DNA of 64,000 nt, from NCBI RefSeq assembly GCF_025751585.1, contig NZ_JAOWKX010000002.1:527662-591661 (forward strand), given 5' to 3'. A program made the position numbers and the translations under genes. Shown here piece by piece: positions 15,241 through 24,380 of this stretch. Positions within the stretch are counted from its first letter, which is position 1. Every line of letters starts with the position of its first letter. Source of the stretch: Fluctibacter corallii (GTDB lineage Bacteria; Pseudomonadota; Gammaproteobacteria; Enterobacterales; Alteromonadaceae). The notes under the pieces are model-generated. The model was given only the letters and a program-made list of their open reading frames with translations, was not told the origin of the DNA and did no database searches.

Positions 15241-18048
15241 TCAGACGACCTGAGATTCCAGTACTTTTTTAAACCGAGGTAGCATGTCCATTTCTTCCTC
15301 TGACAACGGCCCTTGAGATACAAACGATTTCCCCAGCGACTGAATATCTGGCATGGTGCCTGTTTCCAACTTTTGCGCCATTAACGCCACCTGCAATTCT
15401 GAGCGAAGTTGACTATCTTCGTCTGGTGAATGTAATCCAGCGATGCTTTCCATTTCTACCAGTAGTTTTCTTCGATCTTGTGCATTGTCGCTAGACGTAA
15501 ACCAGCTTTTATATCGGCTATCAAATGCCTCAACATCAGGTGCAGTATTCTTATCTTTCCACCGTTGAAGCGAGTTGATAAGGAGGCTCACCTGCTCTTG
15601 TCGAGATGCTTTTGTAAACTCTGCACGCTTACTTTTAGCAAGTTGTGCGAGTCCTTCAGCGCGTTTTGTTAAACCCAGTTGACGCTTTGGAGGCAAGGAT
15701 TCCCAAAGTTTCGCAATATTCTCAAGCGTATTATCAACGTCAGACAAAACTTGCTGTGTTTCTGCTGATTGAATTTGCTGCTCTAATGCCTCTAATTTGA
15801 TCTTGCAAGAAGACGCAATCTCATCATCTTCTTGTTTCTGAGCTTGGTATTTAGTTGCTTTCACAGTGAACACCGCATCATTCGCTTCGCGAAATTCAGT
15901 CCATAAGGTATTATCAACTTTGCGCTGTGTTGGCCCCACCTCTTTCCATTTTTGCTGTAATGTTTTAGCTATTTCCGCGGCTTCATCAATATTATCCATC
16001 GATATCAACCCAGCAGCCTGTTTTACCAGTTGTGCTTTTGCTGTTTCGTTTGCGGTGTAAATCGCTGTAACACGTTGTTTAAGTTGCGCTATCGCTTCAC
16101 TGTAATGCTCAGAAATTTCGGGTACAACCTTAAAGTCAACCTCGCCGATTTCACGCCACTGCCGGGTGAAACCTTGGTATGCCTTTACGATATCACGTTC
16201 TGATTCGCCGTTTACTTGCTCAACATAGTGTTGAATATCCGCTATTAACGCACGTTTACGCTTTTCGTTATCAGCACGCTTAACTCTTTCCGACTCGTAA
16301 TGATCTCGACATGGTTGGAAAGCCGTTTCTAGTAGTGCTTCAAATTCTGTATCTAACGCTTGCTGTTCAGAAGTTTCGCTTCTTCCCAAGCTGCGCCAAT
16401 TTTTACGCAAGCGTTTCACTTCGTCCGCTTGTTTTTGAGGACTAAGAGGGTTCTCTATCAGTGCCTTTACTTGTTCTAGCAGCTCTGGCTTTCTTGGTGC
16501 CGCAATATAGGTTTGCCAGCCTTTCAAATTTTCTATGTCGGTCTGGAGTGCCTCAAACTTTCGTTTTACACTGAGTTGCCCGCGTTCAGACAGCCCATTA
16601 TATAATTCAAGTACAGCATCAAAAATTGCGAATGCAGCTTTAAATCGGCCCTGCTCGATCATGCGTTTACTGGCTGAGATCTTGCCTAAGCATTTAGTAA
16701 CGTGCTTTTTCTCTTCCTCTTTGCGTGTTGCTATCGCTTGTTGAAGTTTACTGGTTGCTGTGCGCTCTTCGTCTTTTAGTGGTTTTGGCCAGTTATCACG
16801 AAATGGCTTTATCAATTCTCTGAGTATTTGTTTTCGTGCGTTTAAATCGTTTTCAATGTCGACCGCTTCCACCAAAGATGTCGGCTCAGGCATTGCCTTC
16901 AAATCATCGATTAGGGCTTGTGCATCTTTCACTGCGTGTTGAAATGCAGGAATAGTGGCCAACGTGTAGGTTAATGATGTTACGCGATTTAACGTGTGTT
17001 CGATAAGTTTGATTACGTTAACTTGTTGCTGCGCTGATTGCCTCAACCGCTCCATATCATCTGAAATTGCCTTTAGCTGCGCAGATAACTTAGTGCTTTC
17101 CGCCTCAGTGATAGTGTGAAGATCTGTGGAGAGTCTCGCTTGCACTTGCTCAATAATAACTTGCGCAGACGCATTAAGTGCTTCGGCGTTTTGCTGAAGA
17201 AGTGCTTTTGCTTCTTTATCACGCCATTGAGGCTCAAGTGAGGCAATGTGCTTTTGAATCTGTGCGTGTATAGAGGCATATTTTTCATTGCATGCATGGG
17301 CTTTTTCTTCAGACCACACGACCAATTGCTTTGTCTGTGCTTCATAATTAGCCGACTCCAAGGCTAACTGCTCACGGATGTGAGGTAAATTCTGACTTTC
17401 TTTAAGAGAGAATAACTTGGATAGCGTAAGTGTGATTTGCTTTTCTAGCTCTATTGGCTTGGTAAGCCTTTCATGTTGCACGAGAAGTTCATGGTTAATC
17501 TTGTCTTTTACTGTTTGAAATGTCGTGCGTTTTAATAATTTTTGTAGTGTATTTTTGTCATGTATTTTGTCTAACAACGCCAGTTGTATAGTTTCAGACG
17601 GTGAAGATAGTAACACTTGCCGTGTAACGTGCTCTTTGCCTAAGTGCGCCAAAATATGCAGAACGAGTGTTGACTCCTTCTCATGAGATAGAGACTTCAG
17701 CATCGATTCTAAGAGAGCGTTATTACCAGACTGTTCAATATAGGTCAGACGATCTGAGTCAGAAATCTGGATATCACTCTTCCCCAGAAGTGTCGCTTCG
17801 ACGCGTTTTTTTGCTAAGCGTTTGACTTTTTCTGAGTCGGACGAATCAGCCGATTTAGACCAAAGTGTAAAACTGTTTAACTGCTCTAACGCAGCGATTC
17901 TTACGTTGGTATCTTCATCATTAAAAGCAAGCTCGTGCAGTGCTTGCTTGTGTTCATTATTGCTTGCATCAAGGTCTTGAATTGACGCAAGCCTGATCTT
18001 TGGATCGGTATGTTTGAACTTTGGTCTAAAAAGGGTTTTAAATATCAT
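15241..18048 (-). CDS. DUF349 domain-containing coiled-coil protein
   Basis: A 935-residue, highly charged, mostly helical protein. Residues about 15-95 look HEAT-like (KIRLASIQDLD, NVRIAALEQL). A long coiled coil spans about 190-480. Several DUF349 repeats follow, each with an R/K-x-x-W core: RLRKNWRSLG, FTRQWREIGEVDFK and LQQKWKEVGPTQRK, each followed by an aromatic-rich helix. Function is unknown in this family. It overlaps the upstream DUF1315 gene by 11 bases and is the last gene of a three-gene leftward operon. Confidence 0.85.
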   Translation of the reverse strand: MIFKTLFRPKFKHTDPKIRLASIQDLDASNNEHKQALHELAFNDEDTNVRIAALEQLNSFTLWSKSADSSDSEKVKRLAKKRVEATLLGKSDIQISDSDRLTYIEQSGNNALLESMLKSLSHEKESTLVLHILAHLGKEHVTRQVLLSSPSETIQLALLDKIHDKNTLQKLLKRTTFQTVKDKINHELLVQHERLTKPIELEKQITLTLSKLFSLKESQNLPHIREQLALESANYEAQTKQLVVWSEEKAHACNEKYASIHAQIQKHIASLEPQWRDKEAKALLQQNAEALNASAQVIIEQVQARLSTDLHTITEAESTKLSAQLKAISDDMERLRQSAQQQVNVIKLIEHTLNRVTSLTYTLATIPAFQHAVKDAQALIDDLKAMPEPTSLVEAVDIENDLNARKQILRELIKPFRDNWPKPLKDEERTATSKLQQAIATRKEEEKKHVTKCLGKISASKRMIEQGRFKAAFAIFDAVLELYNGLSERGQLSVKRKFEALQTDIENLKGWQTYIAAPRKPELLEQVKALIENPLSPQKQADEVKRLRKNWRSLGRSETSEQQALDTEFEALLETAFQPCRDHYESERVKRADNEKRKRALIADIQHYVEQVNGESERDIVKAYQGFTRQWREIGEVDFKVVPEISEHYSEAIAQLKQRVTAIYTANETAKAQLVKQAAGLISMDNIDEAAEIAKTLQQKWKEVGPTQRKVDNTLWTEFREANDAVFTVKATKYQAQKQEDDEIASSCKIKLEALEQQIQSAETQQVLSDVDNTLENIAKLWESLPPKRQLGLTKRAEGLAQLAKSKRAEFTKASRQEQVSLLINSLQRWKDKNTAPDVEAFDSRYKSWFTSSDNAQDRRKLLVEMESIAGLHSPDEDSQLRSELQVALMAQKLETGTMPDIQSLGKSFVSQGPLSEEEMDMLPRFKKVLESQVV

Positions 18049-18337
18049 CCTGACTGAACCGTGCTATTGTATTTGGGTCTTCTTTTAGCGCATTTGCGCT
18101 AAGCTCCTGTTTAAGTTCACGCTTGGTTTTGTGAACAATTTCTCCACTTTCACCGACGGTCATAAACTCGTCAGATTGGAGTATTTTGCTTTGATAAAGC
18201 ATGACCATATGCAAAGTGTTGTCTTTTTGCTCTTGTGTGAGCGGAGTACCATCTTCCCATTTTCCTAATTCGACCGCTGTACGCAATTTTTGGTAGATTT
18301 CCGGCGTCACACTTGCAAGTAATGCATCAATGTTCAT
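18038..18337 (-). CDS. yeaC: DUF1315 family protein (YeaC-like)
   Basis: A 99-residue protein matching the YeaC/DUF1315 pattern: MNIDALLASVTPEIYQKL, TAVELGKWEDGTPLTQEQ and the second half with MVMLYQSK and KTKRELKQEL. It has no predicted membrane segment. Function is unknown. It sits two bases after the zinc-ribbon gene and overlaps the DUF349 gene by 11 bases, which implies translational coupling. Confidence 0.85.
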   Translation of the reverse strand: MNIDALLASVTPEIYQKLRTAVELGKWEDGTPLTQEQKDNTLHMVMLYQSKILQSDEFMTVGESGEIVHKTKRELKQELSANALKEDPNTIARFSQDDI

Positions 18338-18339
18338 AT

Positions 18340-18666
18340 TTAGTCTTTTCTCTTAAGAATGATCAAGCGAACTCGGTTAACGATATACCAGCCGAATCCA
18401 ACGATACTGCATCCAATTGCGAGCGTATGCTGAATATCGCCAGGCTGTGCCCCACCCCAGTACATGAAACCGAAACCTGCGATAAACATCAGCATCGCTA
18501 ACATAGACTGATTCTGAATGCTGTGATGTTTTTGAAACTTCTGTAAGCTTTTTTTGCGCAGGATATCATCGGCAGATGCACTGCCAATCGCAAAGCCACA
18601 ATGCTGGCAAGACTTGGCTTTATCAGAAATGGTTTTATTACAGGACGGACAATTTGTTAACGCCAT
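18340..18666 (-). CDS. Zinc-ribbon membrane protein
   Basis: A 108-residue protein with an N-terminal zinc ribbon (CPSCNKTISDKAKSCQHCG; cysteines at 7, 10, 20 and 23). A basic linker follows, then two membrane helices at about 53-70 and 80-98. The ribbon should be cytoplasmic. Function is unknown; small proteins of this type occur widely. It is the first gene of the operon with DUF1315 and DUF349. Confidence 0.8.
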   Translation of the reverse strand: MALTNCPSCNKTISDKAKSCQHCGFAIGSASADDILRKKSLQKFQKHHSIQNQSMLAMLMFIAGFGFMYWGGAQPGDIQHTLAIGCSIVGFGWYIVNRVRLIILKRKD

Positions 18667-18751
18667 TACTACTCCGAAAATGAATCAGTGCGGGCTTTTA
18701 TACGCTTTCCCACACAGAAAAGATATGTCGGACTATACCGTATGGCAGAGG

Positions 18752-18804
18752 GTTTTCAAAGTCGCAAGGCGCGATTGGAATTGAAAAATCGTTGCGAGGA
18801 AAAC
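18752..18804. repeat. Intergenic multi-segment stem-loop
   Basis: Three nested complementary segments are visible: GTTTTC with GAAAAC, TCGCAA with TTGCGA, and GATT with AATC around a 10-base apex. The 53-base element lies between the zinc-ribbon gene and the AGCS transporter terminator. Whether it is a dispersed repeat or part of an untranslated RNA cannot be told from one copy. Confidence 0.4.
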
Positions 18805-18817
18805 AAGGCTCACCTAG

Positions 18818-18850
18818 AAAAAATAAACCCCCGATAGATATCGAGGGTTT
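18818..18850 (-). terminator. Terminator of the AGCS symporter gene
   Basis: Read leftward, AAACCCTCGAT pairs with ATCGGGGGTTT (one G-T pair), followed by an A then a run of T residues. It lies about 40 bases after the stop codon of the transporter. Confidence 0.75.
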
Positions 18851-18887
18851 ATGCTTGTTCGTGCAGATAATGCGTTTACATTAGCGT

Positions 18888-20567
18888 TTACTTCTCGTTG
18901 GGAAATTCCTTTTTAAAGTCTTCCCAGTAGGTATCCACTGTTTCTTTCATCTCTTTTCTGAGCATCATTATACCAAACAAGTTTGGTAGCGTCATAACGA
19001 CAATGGCAACGCTTGCCATAAGCCATACGAGCTCGGTATCAGAGAAGGAAGCCCATACAAAGCCCGCCACATAAATTACGCGATACGGCATAACTGAGCG
19101 TGGACCGAGCAAATAGGTCATGGCGCGGTCACCATAATATGACCAAGCGATCGCGGTAGAAAAAGCAAATAACAACAGACCAATCGACACGATATACTGC
19201 CCGTAATCACCAAAGTAACCACGTGTAAACGCCTTAGTCGTTAATGCGGCTGAGTGAATCAGTGACTTACCCGACAAAACAATATTGTCTTTTAAGATGT
19301 CGCCATCAACCACTTTAAGATTTCCAGTGTACAGGTCATCATCACCACCCACTGTAAACACCACGTCTTCGGCAATAGAGCGCGCGTGAATTATGGTGTA
19401 GCCTTGATTCACCGCTTTACCTGCAACTACCTCGATATTTCCGTTGTAGTGCTCTACCCCGTGACCAGAAACTTGGTTCAGGTATTTGAATAAATCATGG
19501 CGGTCTTCTTCAAGTGTTTCGTTGTAGTTGCCTTCAACAATCTTCAAACTCGTACGTTCAAACACGTTTTGATGTTTCTCTTGCCATACACCTGATGACA
19601 GAATCACCAAGCCCGTCAAGGTACAAATCAAAATAGTGTCAATGAAGGGCTCTAAAATCGATACCATCCCTTCGGAGACGGGTTCATCTGCTTTCGCTGC
19701 CGCGTGTGCAATAGGTGCTGAACCTTGCCCCGCTTCGTTTGAGAACAACCCACGGTTAACACCTCGGTTGAACGCATACGCGATAGTCGCACCCAAGAAA
19801 CCACCAGTTGCAGCTGAGCCCGTGAATATGTCTCCCACAATAGCGGCAAACGCTGGCCCGATGTTTTCAATGTTGGCAAAAATCACTGCGAAGGCGCCAA
19901 TCACATATAAAACCGCCATGACTGGAACGATCTTAGACGTCACTGCGGCAATGCGCTGAATACCACCTAAAATAACAAGGGCAAGGCAAATGCCTAACAC
20001 GCTGCCCACAATCCATGGCTCGATACCAAAGGTGGCTTCAATACTGGTCGCAATACCATTACTCTGTGGCAAGTTACCTGTACCAAATGAGCTGATCACA
20101 GTAGCAATGGCGAAAGCGACAGCTAGCCATTTCATGTTAAGGCGGCGATCCATATAGTACATCGGTCCGCCGGCCATGGTGCCATCTTCTGTTTTGACGC
20201 GGTATTTGTGAGATAATGTTACCTCTACAAACTTGGTGGTCATTCCTAAGAAAGCCGTTGCCCACATCCAAAACAAGGCAGCCGGCCCCCCCAAGAAAAT
20301 AGCAAATGCAACACCGCTGATATTACCGGTTCCAACCGTGCCCGACAGCGCTGTCGCTAATGCACGAAAGTGAGTCGTGTCACCGGCGGCATCCTTTTTG
20401 TCATATTTTCCAGTGACCACTTTCCAAGCGTGTTTGAAATAGCGCACTTGAGGAAATTTTAGGTATATCGTAAAAAATAAACCTACTCCGAGAAGCACAT
20501 ATGGAAACCATACTGCCCCACCCAAGTTTCCATCCAGAAACGTGAGAATTGATTGTAAAAACTCCAA
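18888..20567 (-). CDS. Sodium:alanine/glycine symporter (AGCS family) with an extra soluble segment
   Basis: A 559-residue transporter with about ten membrane helices. AGCS signatures are [77 protein letters not shown] and [26 protein letters not shown]. It probably imports alanine or glycine with Na+. Typical members are about 450-480 residues. Here an extra polar stretch of roughly 100 residues (about 335-435, from [14 protein letters not shown] to [10 protein letters not shown]) separates two membrane helices that are normally close. It is monocistronic with its own terminator. Confidence 0.9.
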   Translation of the reverse strand: MEFLQSILTFLDGNLGGAVWFPYVLLGVGLFFTIYLKFPQVRYFKHAWKVVTGKYDKKDAAGDTTHFRALATALSGTVGTGNISGVAFAIFLGGPAALFWMWATAFLGMTTKFVEVTLSHKYRVKTEDGTMAGGPMYYMDRRLNMKWLAVAFAIATVISSFGTGNLPQSNGIATSIEATFGIEPWIVGSVLGICLALVILGGIQRIAAVTSKIVPVMAVLYVIGAFAVIFANIENIGPAFAAIVGDIFTGSAATGGFLGATIAYAFNRGVNRGLFSNEAGQGSAPIAHAAAKADEPVSEGMVSILEPFIDTILICTLTGLVILSSGVWQEKHQNVFERTSLKIVEGNYNETLEEDRHDLFKYLNQVSGHGVEHYNGNIEVVAGKAVNQGYTIIHARSIAEDVVFTVGGDDDLYTGNLKVVDGDILKDNIVLSGKSLIHSAALTTKAFTRGYFGDYGQYIVSIGLLLFAFSTAIAWSYYGDRAMTYLLGPRSVMPYRVIYVAGFVWASFSDTELVWLMASVAIVVMTLPNLFGIMMLRKEMKETVDTYWEDFKKEFPNEK

Positions 20568-20620
20568 GGTGTTCCCCTTTTCTTATTATGTTTCCTGTCC
20601 CATTTTTATGGGTATTATCA

Positions 20621-21748
20621 TTAACGTAAGGTTTTCACTACGTTGAGCATGGCCGAAAGTACATCCTCGCCCAATTGCATACTACGCTCAGGAGACCAGC
20701 CATAAACGGCATCCGGTAGTTCGATGTTATCTTTAAACGGCATTTCTAATGTATAAGACAAACAGTCAAAACGCTCTCCAACGGCATTCGCTGCGACAGT
20801 CATGTTAGCTTTACCAGGTTCATCTTTGTCATAGCCATATACGTCTTGAAATTCTGGCGTCACGGCTAACAACGCCTGTTTAAAATTATCTTCTAATGAC
20901 TTAATACGCGGTGAATAAGACGGATTGCCTTCGCAGCCCGCTACAAAATTATACGGTAGCGCTTCGTCGCCATGAACATCAAGAAACATGTCTACGCCAG
21001 TTGCTGCCATTTTATTGAGTACGTAATACACTTCTGGGCTTTTTTCTAAAGACGGGGCTTCCCACTCTCGATTTAAATTTACGCCCGCTGCGTTTGTTCT
21101 TAAATGCCCTCTAACCGAACCATCGGGATTCATATTAGGTACAACGTAAAAAACGGCTTCGTTTAACAAGGCTTTTGCAACACCATCATGCTCATCTAAC
21201 AGACGCATTAATAGTCCCTCAATGCACCACTCTGCCATTGTTTCCCCCGGATGTTGACGACCCGTTACCCAGATTTTCTTTTTATTGTCATCTGGTTCAC
21301 CGATAGTCAGCAAGGTCATGTCTCGCCCGTCAAGGGTTTCACCAAGGTGTTCTGCCACGCAGTCAAAAGACATTTGTGCATTCGCTAGCAAGTCTAAATG
21401 CCTTTCGTAGCTGTAAGGAGCAAAATAGGCGAAGTAAACATTTTCACACTCAGGCGTGTGTTCAATGGTTAAGGTGTCTCCATCAAAGTGTGTTTCTACG
21501 CGGAACCACTCTTGTCTGTCGTAAGAGGCGACAGCCTGATAGTTCTTCCATCCTTCAGGATACGCTGAATTTTTGAGATCGATAAGTTGAATTTTATGGG
21601 TGATAAATGGCTGAGATTCTAGTTTAAAATGAAACCACTGGTAGAATTCAGACTGGTTATCTTTGTTGATCTTAAGCTGGATCTGCTCAGGGGATGAGGC
21701 TGTGACAACCTGAATGTTCCCGCTGTCGAAGTTGCTGCTTATTCTCAT
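20621..21748 (-). CDS. M14-family carboxypeptidase (cytosolic carboxypeptidase-like)
   Basis: A zinc metallocarboxypeptidase of the M14 cytosolic-carboxypeptidase subfamily. An N-terminal beta-sandwich-like domain (about 1-120) precedes the catalytic domain. Zinc ligands are H and E in RQHPGETMAEW, plus H in DVHGDEALPYN; NMNPDGSVRGHLRTNAAGVNLNREW is the conserved substrate-binding stretch and the catalytic glutamate is in YTLEMPFKDN. I chose the ATG at 21748 because MRISSNFDSGNIQVV fits the family start; an in-frame ATG lies 12 bases upstream. The bacterial substrate is not known. No signal peptide. Confidence 0.87.
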   Translation of the reverse strand: MRISSNFDSGNIQVVTASSPEQIQLKINKDNQSEFYQWFHFKLESQPFITHKIQLIDLKNSAYPEGWKNYQAVASYDRQEWFRVETHFDGDTLTIEHTPECENVYFAYFAPYSYERHLDLLANAQMSFDCVAEHLGETLDGRDMTLLTIGEPDDNKKKIWVTGRQHPGETMAEWCIEGLLMRLLDEHDGVAKALLNEAVFYVVPNMNPDGSVRGHLRTNAAGVNLNREWEAPSLEKSPEVYYVLNKMAATGVDMFLDVHGDEALPYNFVAGCEGNPSYSPRIKSLEDNFKQALLAVTPEFQDVYGYDKDEPGKANMTVAANAVGERFDCLSYTLEMPFKDNIELPDAVYGWSPERSMQLGEDVLSAMLNVVKTLR

Positions 21749-21816
21749 AATTTGTTCCATACATGAGGCGTTATAATTGACGGGCGGTAATTTATCACAA
21801 GTTAGTGATTAATGGG

Positions 21817-22374
21817 TCATTCGTTGTTTAAAAAATTGTTAATTCGCATGCCTATTTCGGTGCTGTAGCCCATTCCACCAGCGACTACACTCCCTTTTTC
21901 ATTAACAATGTAGTATGTCGGATAACCCCTGATTTGATAGGCCTCTCTGACATCCATAGTGCCTAAAACAATGGTTCCTTGAACGTTATGACGGGATTGA
22001 AAGCGTTCCACCTCTTCAATGGAAGAATAATCCAATGCAACACGTATCACTTCAATCTCTGATTCACCAAAGCCATTGAGATTATTAATACTTGCGGCAC
22101 ACACATGACACCAAGGTGCAAAAAAGTACAATAGGGTTCTTTTTTCTTTTGACGGAATACTGACCATGTTTGTGCTGTCTAATTCAGGAAGCACAAATGC
22201 TGGCGCATCTATCGTTGCATCACTGGGCAGCAAGTGACGATTCTGAAATAACACGATCCCGGTAACAAATAGAATAAACAGGATGGCATCACGAAATGCT
22301 TTTTTTAATTTATATACATTCGTTTTCGTTTGATTCGGGTTAACAGAGACGTTAGGTGGTGGCACTTTATCCAT
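21817..22374 (-). CDS. Membrane-anchored thioredoxin-like protein (TlpA/ResA type)
   Basis: A 185-residue protein with one N-terminal membrane helix (about 29-47, DAILFILFVTGIVLFQ). The thioredoxin-like domain is probably periplasmic. The redox motif is WCHVC in FFAPWCHVCAASINNL, and a cis-proline follows in IRGYPTYYIVNEKGSVV. The role is likely thiol-disulfide exchange, such as reduction of periplasmic protein disulfides; partners are unknown. It lies alone, between the M14 peptidase and the terminator of the long GAPDH gene. Confidence 0.85.
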   Translation of the reverse strand: MDKVPPPNVSVNPNQTKTNVYKLKKAFRDAILFILFVTGIVLFQNRHLLPSDATIDAPAFVLPELDSTNMVSIPSKEKRTLLYFFAPWCHVCAASINNLNGFGESEIEVIRVALDYSSIEEVERFQSRHNVQGTIVLGTMDVREAYQIRGYPTYYIVNEKGSVVAGGMGYSTEIGMRINNFLNNE

Positions 22375-22445
22375 TTCAGATCGCTAAATACGTTATTTCT
22401 TGAATATGAACCTACTAATAACAGATTTCTTTCGCTTACAAAAAG

Positions 22446-22470
22446 AAAAAGCCAGCTTCCTGCCGGCTTT
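22446..22470 (-). terminator. Terminator of the long GAPDH gene
   Basis: Leftward, AAAGCCGGC and GCTGGCTTT (one G-T pair) form a stem with loop AGGAA, followed by TTTCTTTT. It is about 37 bases after the gap stop codon. Confidence 0.75.
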
Positions 22471-22506
22471 ACTTTTGTGTGTGATTTTTGTGTGTTCGTG
22501 ATCCGG

Positions 22507-23952
22507 TTATTTAGCCGGAATCATTGGGTAGGTTAACCCTGCCATTTCCTGCACTACGCGCATGACCTGACAGCTATAACCGAACTCGTTGTCGTACCAA
22601 ACATAAAGGGTTGCTCGATTACCTGATACGATAGTTGCTTGTGAATCCACAACAGACGCCGCTCTTGAGCCGACTAAGTCAGTTGATACGATTTCTGTCG
22701 AGCTAGTGAAATCGATTTGATGCTGTAAATCTGAGAAAAGTGATGTTTTTCTCAAGAAGTCATTCAGATCGTCTTTACTAACCGCTTTTTCCAGATTCAA
22801 ATTTAGAATCGCCATTGATACATTAGGCGTCGGCACGCGTATCGCGTTGCCCGTTAGCTTACCTTCCAGTTTCGGATAGGCTTTCGCTACGGCTTTTGCA
22901 GCACCTGTTTCTGTAATAACCATATTCAGTGGTGCGCTGCGTCCGCGACGCTCCGCTTTATGGTAATTATCAATAAGGTTTTGGTCATTAGTATACGAAT
23001 GCACTGTTTCTACGTGGCCATCGTTAATACCAAACTCTTCATCCAACACTTTTAGCACCGGTGTGATTGCGTTGGTAGTACAACTAGCTGCTGACATAAT
23101 AGTGTCTTCAGGCTTGATGTCTTCATGATTTACGCCATACACGATATTTTTGATATCGCCTTTGCCCGGCGCAGTCAACATGGCCTTTTTCGTGCCTTTC
23201 GCTTTAAGGTGAAGTCCTAAACCGTCGCGGTCACGCCATTTCCCTGTATTGTCGATGACAATCGCATCTTCGATGCCGTACTGTGTATAGTCAATTTGAT
23301 CAGGGCTATCAGCGTAGATAACTTGAATGTAAGCACCATTCGCCTTTATGGCGCTGCGCTCTTCATCCACAGTGATACTGCCGTTAAATGGACCGTGCAC
23401 AGAATCACGGCGTAACAAACTTGCACGTTTTTCTAAGTCACCTTCTTTACCGCCACGCACGACAATCGCTTTAAGACGAAGTTTATTACTTTTACCCTGG
23501 CGCTCAATCAGTAGTCTGGCGAGTAAGCGACCGATGCGGCCAAAACCATACAAAACAATGTCTTGTGGTTTGTGCTGATCGTCTTTATCTACGATGTCTG
23601 CAAGTTGTTCTTGAAGGAAGGTTTTAACATCAGGCTGGCTCTCCAGCTCATAATGGTAGGTATAAGCAAGTTTGCCTAAATCAATTTCCGCAGGAGAAAG
23701 CGAAAGTTTGCTCATTTCTTCTAGAAGCGGCCAGCTTTCACGTAGGCGAAGTTTGTTGCCTTTGTGAAGGCGAACAGTTCTGTGTGCTTTGATGATATCA
23801 ATCGCACTTGCACCTAGAAGCGGTCTGCCGAATACTGAAATTTCGATTGCCTTGTCACGGTAAAGTTTACCAAGCAAAGGCTGCATCATTTCTGCGTATT
23901 CCTGACGCTCCTGCCAGCTATTTAACAATTCCTGTTCTAATTGTTGGTTCAT
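22507..23952 (-). CDS. Glyceraldehyde-3-phosphate dehydrogenase, long form with N-terminal extension
   Basis: A 481-residue phosphorylating-type GAPDH. The first 130 residues or so are an extra helical domain not present in GapA. The Rossmann motif GFGRIGR starts at about 136, and the catalytic cysteine is C291 in SAASCTTN. HSYTNDQNLIDNYHKAERRGRSAP, ETGAAKAV, RVPTPNVS and WYDNEFGYSCQ complete the fold. Such long forms occur beside a short GapA in several gammaproteobacteria and are thought to work in a separate, possibly gluconeogenic, flux direction; that is family knowledge, not visible here. A long structured leader precedes it. Confidence 0.9.
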   Translation of the reverse strand: MNQQLEQELLNSWQERQEYAEMMQPLLGKLYRDKAIEISVFGRPLLGASAIDIIKAHRTVRLHKGNKLRLRESWPLLEEMSKLSLSPAEIDLGKLAYTYHYELESQPDVKTFLQEQLADIVDKDDQHKPQDIVLYGFGRIGRLLARLLIERQGKSNKLRLKAIVVRGGKEGDLEKRASLLRRDSVHGPFNGSITVDEERSAIKANGAYIQVIYADSPDQIDYTQYGIEDAIVIDNTGKWRDRDGLGLHLKAKGTKKAMLTAPGKGDIKNIVYGVNHEDIKPEDTIMSAASCTTNAITPVLKVLDEEFGINDGHVETVHSYTNDQNLIDNYHKAERRGRSAPLNMVITETGAAKAVAKAYPKLEGKLTGNAIRVPTPNVSMAILNLNLEKAVSKDDLNDFLRKTSLFSDLQHQIDFTSSTEIVSTDLVGSRAASVVDSQATIVSGNRATLYVWYDNEFGYSCQVMRVVQEMAGLTYPMIPAK

Positions 23953-24018
23953 TACTTAACGCCTTTAACAACAATAAATGTAGGGTGGGTAGGATGGTAA
24001 ATCTCTCGATGAGAAATT

Positions 24019-24088
24019 GCCGTTTTTATTATTATTGGTCTACCGCTTCTTTGAGAGAGAATATGATCTCTCCTGTATAAAAAACGGC
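24019..24088 (-). promoter_or_regulatory. Inverted repeat in the leader region of the long GAPDH gene
   Basis: GCCGTTTTT (24019-24027) is complementary to AAAAACGGC (24080-24088). The 52-base interior contains a second hairpin built from GAGAGA and TCTCTC. The structure begins about 65 bases upstream of the GAPDH start codon, so if transcription starts above 24088 it would be part of the mRNA leader. Confidence 0.4.
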
Positions 24089-24194
24089 GCTAGTGTAATG
24101 AAAACTTTCGGAATCACCAAATTGTTGGAAAGTTACGAAAAATCAAAAATTAGGCGGTTTAAGCGATATATTTCTGAAAGTTTTTACCATTAAG

Positions 24195-24247
24195 AATTGG
24201 TGTTACGTCCATATGCTCAAACGATGGACGCTTTTACACCAATTTTT
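24195..24247 (+). ncRNA. Orphan terminator-like stem-loop, candidate 3' end of a small RNA
   Basis: AATTGGTGT (24195-24203) pairs with ACACCAATT (24236-24244), and inside it CGTCCAT (206-212) pairs with ATGGACG (224-230), followed by TTT. The two stems are 9 and 7 base pairs without mismatch. The T run makes it terminator-like on the + strand, yet no rightward gene lies upstream. A rightward small RNA starting within about 150 bases upstream would explain it. A mobile-repeat remnant is the alternative. Confidence 0.35.
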
Positions 24248-24380
24248 GAAATATTAGTCATAAATACGAGATACAAGAACCAAATTCACCATTCAAACCT
24301 GACTAAATAGTCAAATTACTGAAAAAACATTTCATGCAAATTAAATGCTGTTTGCACAAATATTCACCATAATGGGTGTT

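Larger units (their letters stand above)
23953..24380. other. Long intergenic region between the long GAPDH gene and msrB
   Basis: This 428-base AT-rich region should contain the promoter and leader of the leftward GAPDH gene and the 3' end of the leftward msrB transcript. Two strong inverted repeats are visible (24019-24088 and 24195-24247, annotated separately), and a small TGACTAAATAGTCA hairpin lies near 24300. I see no convincing coding frame or HexR box. Confidence 0.6.

Noticed and set aside
24090..24140. TGTAAT near 24094 as a HexR box for the long GAPDH gene
   Set aside because: Only one half-site matches; the other half (AACTTT) does not resemble ATTACA.
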